Shown here: piece by piece, positions 1-8,139 of the stretch
Position numbering within the stretch: position 1 is the first letter of the stretch
How the letters are laid out: each line of letters starts with the position of its first letter
From: an uncultured Christensenella sp.
GTDB lineage: Bacteria; Bacillota; Clostridia; Christensenellales; Borkfalkiaceae
Direction: 5' to 3'
Length of the DNA: 25,812 nucleotides
NCBI GenBank assembly: GCA_910577875.1
Contig: CAJTNY010000025.1
Coordinates: 1 to 25,812 of the forward strand
Position numbers and translations under genes: made by a program
The notes under the pieces: generated by a model
What the model was told of the DNA's origin: nothing
What the model saw: the letters and a program-made list of their open reading frames with translations, nothing else
Database searches by the model: none

Positions 1-21
1 CTTTCTAAAAGGTTTGTAGTA

Positions 22-54
22 AAAAGCTCTCGAACATATCGTTCGAGAGCTTTT
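22..54. terminator. Bidirectional intrinsic terminator candidate
   Basis: A perfect 14-bp stem (22-35 with 41-54) closes on a 5-nt loop. The stem ends are A/T, so each strand carries a short T-run after the hairpin. It lies about 85 nt beyond the recG stop and could end the recG transcript and/or a convergent transcript entering from the left. Confidence 0.7.
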
Positions 55-138
55 GTCCTTGCTTGAAAGTATAACTCTTAATAATTTAGTTTTTTAATTC
101 CCTATGGGAAGTGCGCTTTATGGAAGGCTTTTATATTA

Positions 139-2145
139 TCAGTTAAGCGTAACGTCTTTTAAACTATCGTATTTTTCAGCGGCTATGCGCATCAGCAGTT
201 TAACGTCGAACGCGCCAGAAAAAGCTTCATCGGAAAGCGCTTTCGCGGTAAATATAACTTTTACGGGAAACCTTAGATTTTTAATTTCTTTGAGCATTTT
301 ACCGCTCTGGCGGGTACCCATAAAGTCGCCGCCTCCGCGAAGCTTCAAATCGGCTTCGGCTATCTCGAAACCGTCGTCGCTGTTCTTGATTACCGACAGC
401 CGCTGAATCGCCTCTTCCGTATCCGCGCCCGACAGAAGGAAACAATAACTTTTTTTATCGCCTCTTCCCACTCTGCCTCTCAACTGGTGAAGTTGCGAAA
501 GTCCGAACCTTTCCGCGTTATAGATAATCATCGTAGTCGCGTCGGGAACGTCCACCCCCACCTCTATAACCGTGGTAGAAACAAGGCAATCATATTCCTT
601 TGCTTTAAAAGCGGACATAATTTCGTTCTTTTGTTTATCTTTCATTTTTCCGTGCAGAAGCGCAATTCGGACGGAAGGCATTTTAATTTTCAGTTCGTCG
701 TAAAGCTCGGTTACAGACATCGCCGTCCCCTCGTCATCACCTTCGATTTTCGGACAAACGAAGTACGTCTGATTTCCGAGTTTCGCCTGTTCCTCGACGT
801 ATTTATACATATCCGAATATTTTCTTTCGGGGATAACGGAAGTTGAAATCTCCTGTCTTTTCGCAGGCTTGTCCTTAATAGTCGTTATGTCCAAATCGCC
901 GTAAAAAATCAGCGAAAGGGTACGCGGTATCGGAGTCGCCGACATTATCAAAACGTCGCAGCCGTCACCCTTTTCCGAGAGTGAAGCGCGCTGTGCGACG
1001 CCGAAACGGTGCTGTTCGTCACAGACCACGAAAGAAAGATTTTTAAAAACCACGTCGCCCTGTATAACGGCGTGCGTTCCGCAGACTATATCTATTTCTC
1101 CCGAAACAAGTCCTTTTTTTATCTCGCGTTTTTCCGCAGCAGTCGTAGAACCGGTGAGAGTGGCAACCTTATATTCCGGAAAATACTTTTCAATAAGCGC
1201 CGAATTCTGACGCGCCAGCACTTCGGTAGGCGCGAGCATTGCGGACTGGTAACCCGACTTGACCGCCATAAATATACCCGCGAGAGCGACCGCGGTTTTA
1301 CCGCTTCCGACGTCGCCCTGTATTAGTCTGTTCATTTTGTGCGGAGAATTAACGTTTTCGAAAATTTCGTTTACAGCGTTCTTCTGCCCCTCGGTAAACT
1401 CAAACGGAAATCTTGAAATAAACCCGTCAACATCTGCGCGCGTGACTGAATAACGGTTTAAACGCGCGTCGTCGCGTCCGCCCTTTATGACTTTGAAAGC
1501 GGAAATAAGCAGAAAATATTCTTCCAAGGCGATGCGCGCAGAGCCCTCTTCCGCGTCTTTCATATTCCCGGGACAATGAACTTTGAAATAAGCGTCTTTC
1601 AAAGGCGCAAGCGAATATTTCTTCTGCAAGTCCGACGGAATACAACTCGTAATCTGAATTTTTGAAAGCGACTGTTTCACAGCCGAACGCAGTACACCCT
1701 GAGTGAGTGAGCCCGCAAGAGAATAAACGGGTATTAACCCTTTTAATTTTATATTTTTGTCGGCGCGTTCGAAAGACGGATTGACCATAGACCAGCCCGT
1801 GCCGTACTCGTTCCTGACCCGTCCGTAAAAAAGATATTCGCCTCTTGAAAGTTTATCCGCGACGTAAAGCTGGTTGAACCATATCGCAGTAAATAAAAAC
1901 TCCTCCTGCTGACAGAGAGCTTTTACGTAAGGTCGGCGCGCATAGCGGTTCACCTCAGCGTTGAGCACTTTGCAGGCAGTTAAAATCACGTCGTTGTGAT
2001 ACGAATCTTTTAAGAGCGAAACGTGCGTCATATCGAGGTAATCGCGCGGAAAATGACGGCAAAGTTCCTCCGCCGTAAATATTCCGAGTTTATTCAGTTC
2101 CTTTTCGCGTTTTTCGGAAATCAGCTTTAAAGAAGTCAGACGCAT
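139..2145 (-). CDS. recG: ATP-dependent DNA helicase RecG
   Basis: RecG is the superfamily 2 helicase that remodels stalled forks and branched DNA (fork regression, Holliday junction processing). The 668-residue protein is close to the usual family length. The N-terminal wedge/OB region covers about residues 1-225. Helicase motifs follow in order: Walker A GDVGSGKT at 277-284, DEQH at 376-379, SATPIPRTL at 402-410, QLRGRVGRG at 554-562, and the RecG-typical GGGDFMGTRQSG near 604-615. The ATG at 2145 is the only sensible start because the wedge begins at once, but there is no good Shine-Dalgarno. An 8-bp hairpin sits 12 nt upstream. It is the last gene of asp23-fakA-recG, the order known from Bacillus (yloU-yloV-recG). 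Confidence 0.97.
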   Translation of the reverse strand: MRLTSLKLISEKREKELNKLGIFTAEELCRHFPRDYLDMTHVSLLKDSYHNDVILTACKVLNAEVNRYARRPYVKALCQQEEFLFTAIWFNQLYVADKLSRGEYLFYGRVRNEYGTGWSMVNPSFERADKNIKLKGLIPVYSLAGSLTQGVLRSAVKQSLSKIQITSCIPSDLQKKYSLAPLKDAYFKVHCPGNMKDAEEGSARIALEEYFLLISAFKVIKGGRDDARLNRYSVTRADVDGFISRFPFEFTEGQKNAVNEIFENVNSPHKMNRLIQGDVGSGKTAVALAGIFMAVKSGYQSAMLAPTEVLARQNSALIEKYFPEYKVATLTGSTTAAEKREIKKGLVSGEIDIVCGTHAVIQGDVVFKNLSFVVCDEQHRFGVAQRASLSEKGDGCDVLIMSATPIPRTLSLIFYGDLDITTIKDKPAKRQEISTSVIPERKYSDMYKYVEEQAKLGNQTYFVCPKIEGDDEGTAMSVTELYDELKIKMPSVRIALLHGKMKDKQKNEIMSAFKAKEYDCLVSTTVIEVGVDVPDATTMIIYNAERFGLSQLHQLRGRVGRGDKKSYCFLLSGADTEEAIQRLSVIKNSDDGFEIAEADLKLRGGGDFMGTRQSGKMLKEIKNLRFPVKVIFTAKALSDEAFSGAFDVKLLMRIAAEKYDSLKDVTLN

Positions 2146-2157
2146 AATAAATTTATA

Positions 2158-2176
2158 GGGAAGACCTAGTCTTCCC
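2158..2176 (-). other. Hairpin in the fakA-recG intergenic gap
   Basis: GGGAAGAC and GTCTTCCC form a perfect 8-bp stem with a 3-nt loop just upstream of the recG ATG. Read on the minus strand no T-run follows the stem, so it is not a normal terminator for fakA. On the plus strand T-rich sequence follows, but no plus-strand gene is present. It may affect recG translation or mRNA processing. Confidence 0.45.
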
Positions 2177-2223
2177 TTGTCATTTTTTTAATTTACGGCG
2201 CAGGCGAATATGCGGATACCGCA

Positions 2224-3879
2224 TTATTCAAGAGAAACCATATAATAATATACAGGCTGTCCGCCGTAATGAATATCGACGTCGCAATCGGGGAACTCTT
2301 CGCAGACGCGCTCGGACAATGCGTTAGCATCGTCTTCGGTCACGCCTTCGCCGTAGTACAGAGTAATCATTTCGTGTTCATTCGATTTCAAAGCTTTCAA
2401 AAGCGATAATGTCGCTTCAGGAATATCTTTACCCTTTGCGAGTATGCGCTTGTTATCGAGTCCTATTATGTCACCCTCTTTGAGTTTGAAGCCGTTCATC
2501 GTCGTATTCCTGACGGCATGCGTTACCATACCCGAAGCAACGTTATCTATCGAGTGCGTCATATTGGTTTTGTTTTCGGGAACGGACGCTTCCGGATTAA
2601 ACGCGAGAGCCGCGGCAAAACCCTGTGGCACGTTCTTGGTTGGAATAACGTGTATTATACGGTTGCTGACAAGAGCCTTAGCCTGTTCAGCCGCAAGTAT
2701 TACATTTGAATTGTTAGGGAATACGAACACGTTGGACGCGTTTATCTTCTGGACCGCGTCGGCGATGTCCTGCGCGGACGGATTCATCGTCTGTCCGCCC
2801 TCTATAACCCTGTCGCACATCAAATCCTTGAAAATTTCGGAAAGTCCCGACCCCGCACATATTGCGAGCATACCCATTTCTTTCTTCTCGGCTTCGAGCT
2901 TGGCTTTCAGCGCCCTGTTCTCTTCGAGCATATTTTCGATTTTCAATCTATCAAGCTCGCCGAGTTCTAGCGCGTATGTCAATGCGACGCCCGGGGTATT
3001 TGTATGAACGTGAACTTTGACGAGTTCTAAATCACCTATGCAAATAACCGAATCGCCTATGCTCATAAGTTTCTCTTTGAGCTTGTCGATATCGGCGAGC
3101 GTAGTCATCTGTTTTAAATGTACGATAAAGAATTCGGTACAGTAAGCGAATTCTATATCTCCCAAATCGAGGTTGACTATATCGGAATTATCTCCGAAAA
3201 CAGACTCGTCGCTTTTTTTGCCGTCCTGAGCTTCGGTGGGAATAGAATCCGTGCCGATATCTTCGCCCGTAATCGCCGCGAGAAAACCGCGCATTATTGT
3301 CATAAGCCCGACTCCGCCCGAATCGACGACGCCGGCCTTTTTCAAGACAGGCAGAAGTTCTGGTGTTTTCGCAAGCGCTTCGTCACCGACAGCGATAAGA
3401 GCGGTTAAAAAGTCAACGAAATCTTTATTTTTTGCGGCAAGCTTACCCGCAGATTCGCTCATAAGCCTGATAACCGTCAGAATCGTTCCTTCCTTGGGAA
3501 TAGATACTGCGCTGTAAGCAACTTTCGTTCCCGCTTCCAAAGCTTTTGCGAAAGAGCGTGTATCGAACGAATCTTTTGTATCTTTGAGAACCGAACAAAT
3601 ACCTCTGAATATCTGTGAAGATATAACGCCCGAATTTCCGCGTGCGCCTTTGAGCGCACCTTTTGAAACGGCGTCGCAAATCTCCTGGAAACGGTTTGAG
3701 GAGCAAGCGTTCATCTCCTTTATCGCGGACTGCATAGTCAGCGACATATTCGTACCGGTATCACCGTCGGGTACCGGGAAAACGTTCAGAGCATCTACTT
3801 TCGCTCTGTTTATATCTAACATTCTTGCACCGCTTGCAACCATTTTTCTGAATTCGGTGCTATTGATTGTTTTTTGCAT
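2224..3879 (-). CDS. fakA: DAK domain protein, fatty acid kinase FakA (YloV family)
   Basis: FakA phosphorylates fatty acids bound to a FakB (DegV) carrier, so exogenous acyl chains can enter phospholipid synthesis as acyl-phosphates. The 551-residue length fits. The N-terminal DhaL-type nucleotide domain shows NVFPVPDGDTGTNM (Mg-ATP binding Asp residues, about 32-45) and GARGNSGVISSQIFRG (about 78-93). A middle and a C-terminal domain follow, with the C-terminus ending in a GGQPVYYYMVSLE-type segment. The ATG at 3879 is preceded by AGGAG (3884-3888) at short spacing. The gene lies 96 nt downstream of asp23 and 78 nt upstream of recG. No FakB gene is present in the window. The kinase assignment is by family; the substrate is inferred. 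Confidence 0.92.
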   Translation of the reverse strand: MQKTINSTEFRKMVASGARMLDINRAKVDALNVFPVPDGDTGTNMSLTMQSAIKEMNACSSNRFQEICDAVSKGALKGARGNSGVISSQIFRGICSVLKDTKDSFDTRSFAKALEAGTKVAYSAVSIPKEGTILTVIRLMSESAGKLAAKNKDFVDFLTALIAVGDEALAKTPELLPVLKKAGVVDSGGVGLMTIMRGFLAAITGEDIGTDSIPTEAQDGKKSDESVFGDNSDIVNLDLGDIEFAYCTEFFIVHLKQMTTLADIDKLKEKLMSIGDSVICIGDLELVKVHVHTNTPGVALTYALELGELDRLKIENMLEENRALKAKLEAEKKEMGMLAICAGSGLSEIFKDLMCDRVIEGGQTMNPSAQDIADAVQKINASNVFVFPNNSNVILAAEQAKALVSNRIIHVIPTKNVPQGFAAALAFNPEASVPENKTNMTHSIDNVASGMVTHAVRNTTMNGFKLKEGDIIGLDNKRILAKGKDIPEATLSLLKALKSNEHEMITLYYGEGVTEDDANALSERVCEEFPDCDVDIHYGGQPVYYYMVSLE

Positions 3880-3949
3880 ATTACTCCTAAATTCACAAAA
3901 TTTCGTATGCGCAATTTTTCGTGAAATTGCCGAATATATATAACCTAAT

Positions 3950-3975
3950 ATAGCCGCACGTCCGGGTGCGGCTAT
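3950..3975 (-). terminator. Hairpin directly after asp23 (partial terminator or processing site)
   Basis: A 10-bp stem (3950-3959 with 3966-3975) and a 6-nt loop start immediately after the asp23 stop codon. The minus-strand continuation is A/T-rich without a clean T-run, so it is more likely a leaky attenuator or an mRNA-stabilising structure that gives asp23 higher expression than fakA-recG. A second, weaker 7-bp stem lies at 3911-3930. Confidence 0.4.
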
Positions 3976-4326
3976 TTACAGTTTAACTCCTATTATGTTT
4001 ACGTTCACGGTATCGACTATCATACCGGTAAATTTTTCAACTTTATATTTTACGCTTTCTTTAAGAGATTCGGCGACGGCATTAATCGATACGCCGTACT
4101 TTATGATTACGAATACGTCTATAAATATTCTGTCGCCCGAAGTTATAACCTTGATTCCTTTTCCGTCGGGCTGTTTTTTCCAAAGCTCCGACAGAGAATC
4201 CGTAAAACGGCGGGAAACGGTATCGACTATTCCGTAACATTCGAGTGCAGCGTATTTAGCCACCTTGGCGATGGCCGAATCGGATATAGAAATATTACCG
4301 TAAACGTTGCTTGTACTGACTGCCAT
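3976..4326 (-). CDS. Asp23/Gls24 family envelope stress protein (YloU type)
   Basis: Asp23/Gls24 proteins are small alpha/beta proteins linked to envelope stress and membrane-associated assemblies. Their gene commonly precedes fakA and recG in Firmicutes. The protein is 116 residues from ATG 4326. That start is preferred because GGGAG lies just upstream and the family-typical beginning (NVYGNISISDSAIAKVAKYAALECYGIV) follows at once. A longer reading frame to 4401 adds residues with no family character and overlaps the promoter. The central GDRIFIDVFVIIKYGVSINAVAESLKE segment and the C-terminal VNVNIIGVKL strand are family-like. Molecular function is not settled for the family. Confidence 0.9.
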   Translation of the reverse strand: MAVSTSNVYGNISISDSAIAKVAKYAALECYGIVDTVSRRFTDSLSELWKKQPDGKGIKVITSGDRIFIDVFVIIKYGVSINAVAESLKESVKYKVEKFTGMIVDTVNVNIIGVKL

Positions 4327-4372
4327 AATTTCTCCCAACCCGCCAACCGAAAGCTGACGGGCTTCGACAGAT

Positions 4373-4401
4373 ATTTTATACCATTTAATAATATTTTGCA
4401 A
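4373..4401 (-). promoter_or_regulatory. SigA-type promoter for asp23-fakA-recG
   Basis: On the minus strand TTGCAA (4396-4401) and TAAAAT (4373-4378) are 17 nt apart. An overlapping alternative -10 is TGG-TATAAA. A G/C-rich hairpin (about 4328-4365) lies in the short leader just before the asp23 ribosome binding site. Confidence 0.55.
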
Positions 4402-4471
4402 GAATATTTTCGGTTTCCTATAAATTATTTTGCAAAAAAGAAAAAAAATTAAACTTTACCACCGAATTTGA

Positions 4472-4500
4472 TTGATTTTTTATTAACTTAGTGTTATATT
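4472..4500 (+). promoter_or_regulatory. Strong SigA-type promoter for rpmB
   Basis: TTGATT (4472-4477), a 17-nt spacer, then TATATT (4495-4500) with an extended -10 TG at 4492-4493. It sits in the divergent gap between asp23 and rpmB and leaves a leader of about 60 nt. Confidence 0.75.
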
Positions 4501-4565
4501 AACTACGGTCGTTTTTTTAACGGCTTTAATTTTTCACTTATAAAAACCCACGGAGGTGTAATTAT

Positions 4566-4748
4566 ATGTCAAGAGTTTGCAGCGTTTGCGGAAAAGGTCA
4601 GACTACAGGAAATAACGTAAGCCATTCCAAGAGAAGAACGAGAAGAACGTTCAAAGCCAACGTTCAGAAAGTTTCGTACGTTGCGGAAGGCAAAACCGTT
4701 ACGGGCTACGTTTGTACCAGATGCCTTAAAACCGTTGAAAGAGCATAA
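4566..4748 (+). CDS. rpmB: 50S ribosomal protein L28
   Basis: L28 is a structural protein of the large ribosomal subunit. The 60-residue length is normal. MSRVCSVCGKG, then the basic NNVSHSKRRTRRTFKANVQ segment, is diagnostic. Two CxxC pairs (C5/C8 and C50/C53) make this the zinc-binding (C+) form of L28; many bacteria also encode a zinc-free paralogue under zinc control, and none is seen here. A near-perfect GGAGGTG (4552-4558) precedes the ATG. The gene is a monocistronic unit with its own promoter and terminator, between two minus-strand operons. Confidence 0.98.
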   Translation: MSRVCSVCGKGQTTGNNVSHSKRRTRRTFKANVQKVSYVAEGKTVTGYVCTRCLKTVERA

Positions 4749-4783
4749 AACGGTTTTTTCTACCACGCTTTAAATTAAAATCG

Positions 4784-4820
4784 ACCGCCGTACCGCTTCT
4801 TGCGGTACGGCGGTTTTATT
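4784..4820. terminator. Bidirectional terminator between rpmB and the dipeptidase gene
   Basis: A perfect 13-bp G/C-rich stem (4784-4796 with 4802-4814) has a 5-nt loop. TTTATTTTA follows on the plus strand and GATTTTAATTT on the minus strand. The flanking genes are convergent, so one structure serves both. Confidence 0.9.
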
Positions 4821-5756
4821 TTATCCGCAGACGTCTTTGAATACGCGCGTGAAATTTTTAAAACACAGCTTTTCCAAAATCCTGCCCTTTATGCCGCGGC
4901 TTTCCAAAAAACCTAAAAGCTTCGGCATTTTCGCGCAGTCCTCCAAATCCTGCGGCGCCGGTATTCCGTCGAAATCGGAACCGAACGCGGCAACGTCTTC
5001 CCCTCCGACGTCTATTAAATGGCGGATATGAAAGAACACACTTTCAAAAGTTTCGCATTCCCCTAAAAAGTCTTTGCAGAAATTGACGCCGACTACCCCG
5101 CCGCAATCCGAGATTCTTTTTATTTGCCCGTCGGTCAGATTGCGCGAAACCGAATTGACCGCGGAACAGTTCGAATGACTTGCGACGAGCGGTATTTTTC
5201 TTCCGCGCAAAATTTCGTCCGTTCCGCCGTCGGAAAGATGCGAAACGTCTATTATTATCTTATTTTCGTCAAGCAACTTGACAGCTTCCCTGCCAAGAGG
5301 TTTAAGACCCGTTTTTCTACGCTTAGAAAACTGCGGTATTCCGTTTTCGAAAATAAGATTCGGATAAGCGAATTTGTTTTCGAAATTCCAAACGAGCGAT
5401 GCCATTTTAACCCCTGCATCCGCAAGGTCATAGATTTCGGAAAGTTCGTTTATGAAACCTAAGTTCTCGATAGTAAGCAACGCGCCCGTATCCTCGTCTT
5501 CGACACAGTCAATGAGCCCTTCATAATTCAAAACAGCTTTGATTTTATATTTTTCAAGACTTTGATAATAGAAATTCAAATACTTTTTAAAACGTATGGC
5601 AGCCTCAGCCCCCTCAGTAAAAACCGCAAAGCATTGTGCCGCACATCTGCTCTTTTTAAGCTTTTCAAAGCTTGTCTGCAAAGCGCAGTCTCCAAGATTC
5701 AAGCCGTTATCGCAGCACACGGTAAGCGTGTCGCAATGTAAATCTACGTATTTCAT
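4821..5756 (-). CDS. Membrane dipeptidase (peptidase family M19)
   Basis: M19 enzymes are binuclear zinc dipeptidases related to renal dipeptidase; bacterial members often cleave dipeptides containing D-residues. The protein is 311 residues from ATG 5756. Metal-site motifs align well: HCD (H7, D9) in VDLHCDTL, E97 in LTIENLG, H173 in IIDVSHLSD, H194 in VASHSN, and D261 in GSDFDG; RNLTD is also typical. No signal peptide is present, so the enzyme is probably cytoplasmic. An in-frame TTG at 5765 would add three residues, but neither start has a clear ribosome binding site. It is the last gene of the long operon, 61 nt after thiN, and ends at the shared terminator. The exact peptide substrate is unknown. 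Confidence 0.93.
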   Translation of the reverse strand: MKYVDLHCDTLTVCCDNGLNLGDCALQTSFEKLKKSRCAAQCFAVFTEGAEAAIRFKKYLNFYYQSLEKYKIKAVLNYEGLIDCVEDEDTGALLTIENLGFINELSEIYDLADAGVKMASLVWNFENKFAYPNLIFENGIPQFSKRRKTGLKPLGREAVKLLDENKIIIDVSHLSDGGTDEILRGRKIPLVASHSNCSAVNSVSRNLTDGQIKRISDCGGVVGVNFCKDFLGECETFESVFFHIRHLIDVGGEDVAAFGSDFDGIPAPQDLEDCAKMPKLLGFLESRGIKGRILEKLCFKNFTRVFKDVCG

Positions 5757-5817
5757 TTTCTGCAAATTTTTCTGAGTATAAACCTTACGGGTTTAGGCGG
5801 TTTAATACAGATGATAG

Positions 5818-6420
5818 TCATACGTCAACCTCGTTTATTATTACAAGAGCCGTACCCTCAACCTCAACGTAAGCCGAACCGCTTTCGCAGATATTGGAAA
5901 TCCCTCTGCATTCGCCGTAAGAAATAACGTCAGGATAAGAATATTTAAGCCCTGCACTCTCTATTATATGCAGGCTTCCGCCGAAAGGTAACACAGAGAG
6001 CGTTTTACCGCAAAATTCGCCGAGCATTATTTTTCCGCTTGCGGGAAACAAAACCGACTTTCCGTTAATCATACGGCACTTCGCGCCCGAAGCGTGCGCG
6101 CGGTATAAAAGATGCAGATTGCCGAGGAAATGGTCTTCGCGCCCTCCGCCTCCGCCGTATATTTCGATTACTCCTATACCCATTTCGAGGAGTTTTATAA
6201 GCGCGATTTCGCTGTCGGTAAAATTTTTTTCCGACGGATAAATTTCTTCGGGAACGGGATAAGGGACTTCTGACAGAGAATCGAAATCTCCTATATTTTT
6301 ATCAATACGCACCTTACCTTTGGCCCAGTTATAAGCTCCGTCGCAACAGTATACGAGCGCACCGTCCGCGTTTATTTCACCCGCATACGGTTCGCCGTTC
6401 AAAAGAATTATTCCTTTCAT
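5818..6420 (-). CDS. thiN: Thiamine pyrophosphokinase
   Basis: ThiN transfers pyrophosphate from ATP to thiamine to give thiamine diphosphate. The 200-residue protein has CDGAYNW (26-32), GDFDS (44-48), the DSEIALI segment (69-75) and GGGGGREDHFLGN (89-101), which together form the conserved catalytic core. The C-terminal half carries the thiamine-binding beta-sandwich (GKTLSVLPFGG and following). The start codon overlaps the rpe stop by 4 nt (ATGA), so translation is likely coupled. The rpe-thiN pairing is the standard Firmicutes arrangement. In many relatives rpmB follows on the same strand; here a dipeptidase gene follows and rpmB is inverted. Confidence 0.95.
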   Translation of the reverse strand: MKGIILLNGEPYAGEINADGALVYCCDGAYNWAKGKVRIDKNIGDFDSLSEVPYPVPEEIYPSEKNFTDSEIALIKLLEMGIGVIEIYGGGGGREDHFLGNLHLLYRAHASGAKCRMINGKSVLFPASGKIMLGEFCGKTLSVLPFGGSLHIIESAGLKYSYPDVISYGECRGISNICESGSAYVEVEGTALVIINEVDV

Positions 6421-7082
6421 AATTTCAGTCTTGATATCGCATCCGTCCAGTCGGGCGAATTGAATACGGCAGAACCCGCTACAAGCACGTTCGCACCCGC
6501 TTCGCGCACCGCCTTCGCGTTTTCAAGCGTAACTCCGCCGTCAATCTCTATATCCATGTCGGGTCTGCCGCATTTTATCGCGTATTCCCGAGCGGTCTTT
6601 ATTTTGTCCATAACATCCGGGATAAATTTCTGTCCGCCGTATCCGGGATATACAGACATTAAAAGTACCATATCGCAAATCGGAAAAACGGGAAATATTT
6701 TTTCGACGGGAACGTCCGGATTTACGACCGCCCCGCACTTGACGCCGTAGGATTTAATAAGACGCAAAGTTTCTTCGAGATAGGTTTCGGAAATTTTAGT
6801 ACAGGCTTTGTAATGAACCGTAATAATATCCGCGCCCGCCTCGGCGAAAAATTTCACCTGCGTTTTGGGGTGCTCTATCATAAGGTGTGCGTCAAGCGGA
6901 AGTTTCGTCAATGGACGGATATTTTTTATCATCTGTCCGCCAAAAGTTATAGGCTCGACGAACGTTCCGTCCATTACATCGCAATGAATTAAATCCGCCC
7001 CGAACTTTTCAAGTTTTTTAATCGTTTCGCCCATAACGGAGAAATCCGCCGACAATATCGAAGGAGCAATTTTGGCAATCAT
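6417..7082 (-). CDS. rpe: Ribulose-phosphate 3-epimerase
   Basis: Rpe interconverts D-ribulose 5-phosphate and D-xylulose 5-phosphate in the pentose phosphate pathway. The TIM-barrel protein is 221 residues from ATG 7082. APSILSADF opens the barrel. Metal ligands are H33 and D35 (HCDVMDG), H66 (DAHLM) and D181 (EIDGGV). The phosphate loop is VAGSAVF, and the usual VNPGFGGQ loop reads VYPGYGGQ here. ATG 7082 is chosen over an in-frame GTG at 7094 because TGAGG lies 6 nt before the ATG and the conserved sequence starts there. The gene is 13 nt after rlmN and overlaps thiN by 4 nt. Confidence 0.96.
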   Translation of the reverse strand: MIAKIAPSILSADFSVMGETIKKLEKFGADLIHCDVMDGTFVEPITFGGQMIKNIRPLTKLPLDAHLMIEHPKTQVKFFAEAGADIITVHYKACTKISETYLEETLRLIKSYGVKCGAVVNPDVPVEKIFPVFPICDMVLLMSVYPGYGGQKFIPDVMDKIKTAREYAIKCGRPDMDIEIDGGVTLENAKAVREAGANVLVAGSAVFNSPDWTDAISRLKL

Positions 7083-7095
7083 ATTCAACCTCACG

Positions 7096-8139
7096 TCAAT
7101 CTTTATTTTTTAAATAACCCGCACGCAGCTGACCGCAAGCGCCGCCGATATCCGAACCCATACTTCGCCTTACCGTCGCAGACAGTCCGCCCTTTTCGAG
7201 CAAGCCTAAAAATTTGTAAGCCTGCTTGTCCGCCGCGGATTTCAAACCGCGTTCCTCAACCTCGTTAAGTCTTATAAGGTTTACGTGACAGGGTCTACCC
7301 TTCAGAAGTTTTATAAGTTCCGACGCACAGATTTCGTCGCAGTTCTCGCCCGCTATCAGCGAATACTCGAAAATATATCTCCTGCCGGTCTTTTCGAAAT
7401 AATACGAGCAAGCTTTTAATATCTCGGAAATTTTATATTTTTTAGCGACAGGCATCGTCCGTGCCCGTCCTTCGTCCGTGGTCTGATGCAGAGAAACCGT
7501 TAAATTTACAGGAATACCCTCGTCAGCCAAATCATAAATTTTCGGTACCAACCCGCAAGTCGACAGCGATATATTCCTCGGCGAAATATTTATTCCGTCA
7601 GGCGACGAAACGTTTTTAAGAAACTTCACAACGTTTTCGTAATTATCAAGCGGTTCCCCGCTTCCCATAAGAACAACGTTTGTAACCGCACGTTTTTCTC
7701 CGCCACCGCCGCGGTGAAGCGCGTTCACGGTTAAAATCTGAGACAAAATCTCTCCCGCCGTCAGATTTCTTACAAGTCCGCCGAGAGTGCTTGCGCAGAA
7801 TTTACAGCCCATACAGCAACCGACCTGTGTCGAAACGCATTGCGTATATCCGTACTTATACTTCATAAGCACACCCTCTATCAAATTACCGTCGGCGAGA
7901 GCGAAAAGAAATTTTTCCGTACCATCCGACGAAACAAAAGACTTTTCGATTTTAACGGGTTCGTCCTCGTATTCTTCAAGCAATGCGCTCCTGAGTCCGG
8001 GAGATACGTTTATATCGGAAATGTTTTTCCCTTTCGTTAAACCGTCGTAAAGCTGTTTGGCGCGGAACTTCTTTTCGCCGAGAGAATGTATTAAATTTTC
8101 GATTTCGGCAAAACCCAAATCCTGCAAAACTTTTTTCAT
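7096..8139 (-). CDS. rlmN: Dual-specificity 23S rRNA/tRNA C2-adenine methyltransferase RlmN
   Basis: RlmN is a radical SAM enzyme that methylates C2 of A2503 in 23S rRNA and A37 in some tRNAs. The 347-residue protein has the Fe-S motif C108-x3-C112-x2-C115 (QVGCCMGCKFCAST), the SAM-binding GSGEPLDNY (159-167), and C335 in ACGQL, the position of the methyl-carrying cysteine. The N-terminal helical domain (1-90) ends in GNLIEGVLM. The start overlaps the rsmB stop by 4 nt (ATGA). In most Firmicutes prpC-prkC-rsgA follow rlmN; here rpe follows after only 13 nt. Confidence 0.97.
   Translation of the reverse strand: MKKVLQDLGFAEIENLIHSLGEKKFRAKQLYDGLTKGKNISDINVSPGLRSALLEEYEDEPVKIEKSFVSSDGTEKFLFALADGNLIEGVLMKYKYGYTQCVSTQVGCCMGCKFCASTLGGLVRNLTAGEILSQILTVNALHRGGGGEKRAVTNVVLMGSGEPLDNYENVVKFLKNVSSPDGINISPRNISLSTCGLVPKIYDLADEGIPVNLTVSLHQTTDEGRARTMPVAKKYKISEILKACSYYFEKTGRRYIFEYSLIAGENCDEICASELIKLLKGRPCHVNLIRLNEVEERGLKSAADKQAYKFLGLLEKGGLSATVRRSMGSDIGGACGQLRAGYLKNKD

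Noticed and set aside
2444..3007. 187-codon plus-strand open frame with hydrophobic stretches
   Set aside because: Antisense shadow of fakA.
4327..4401. N-terminal extension of Asp23
   Set aside because: It would overlap the promoter and hairpin, has no ribosome binding site, and the family sequence starts at the ATG at 4326.
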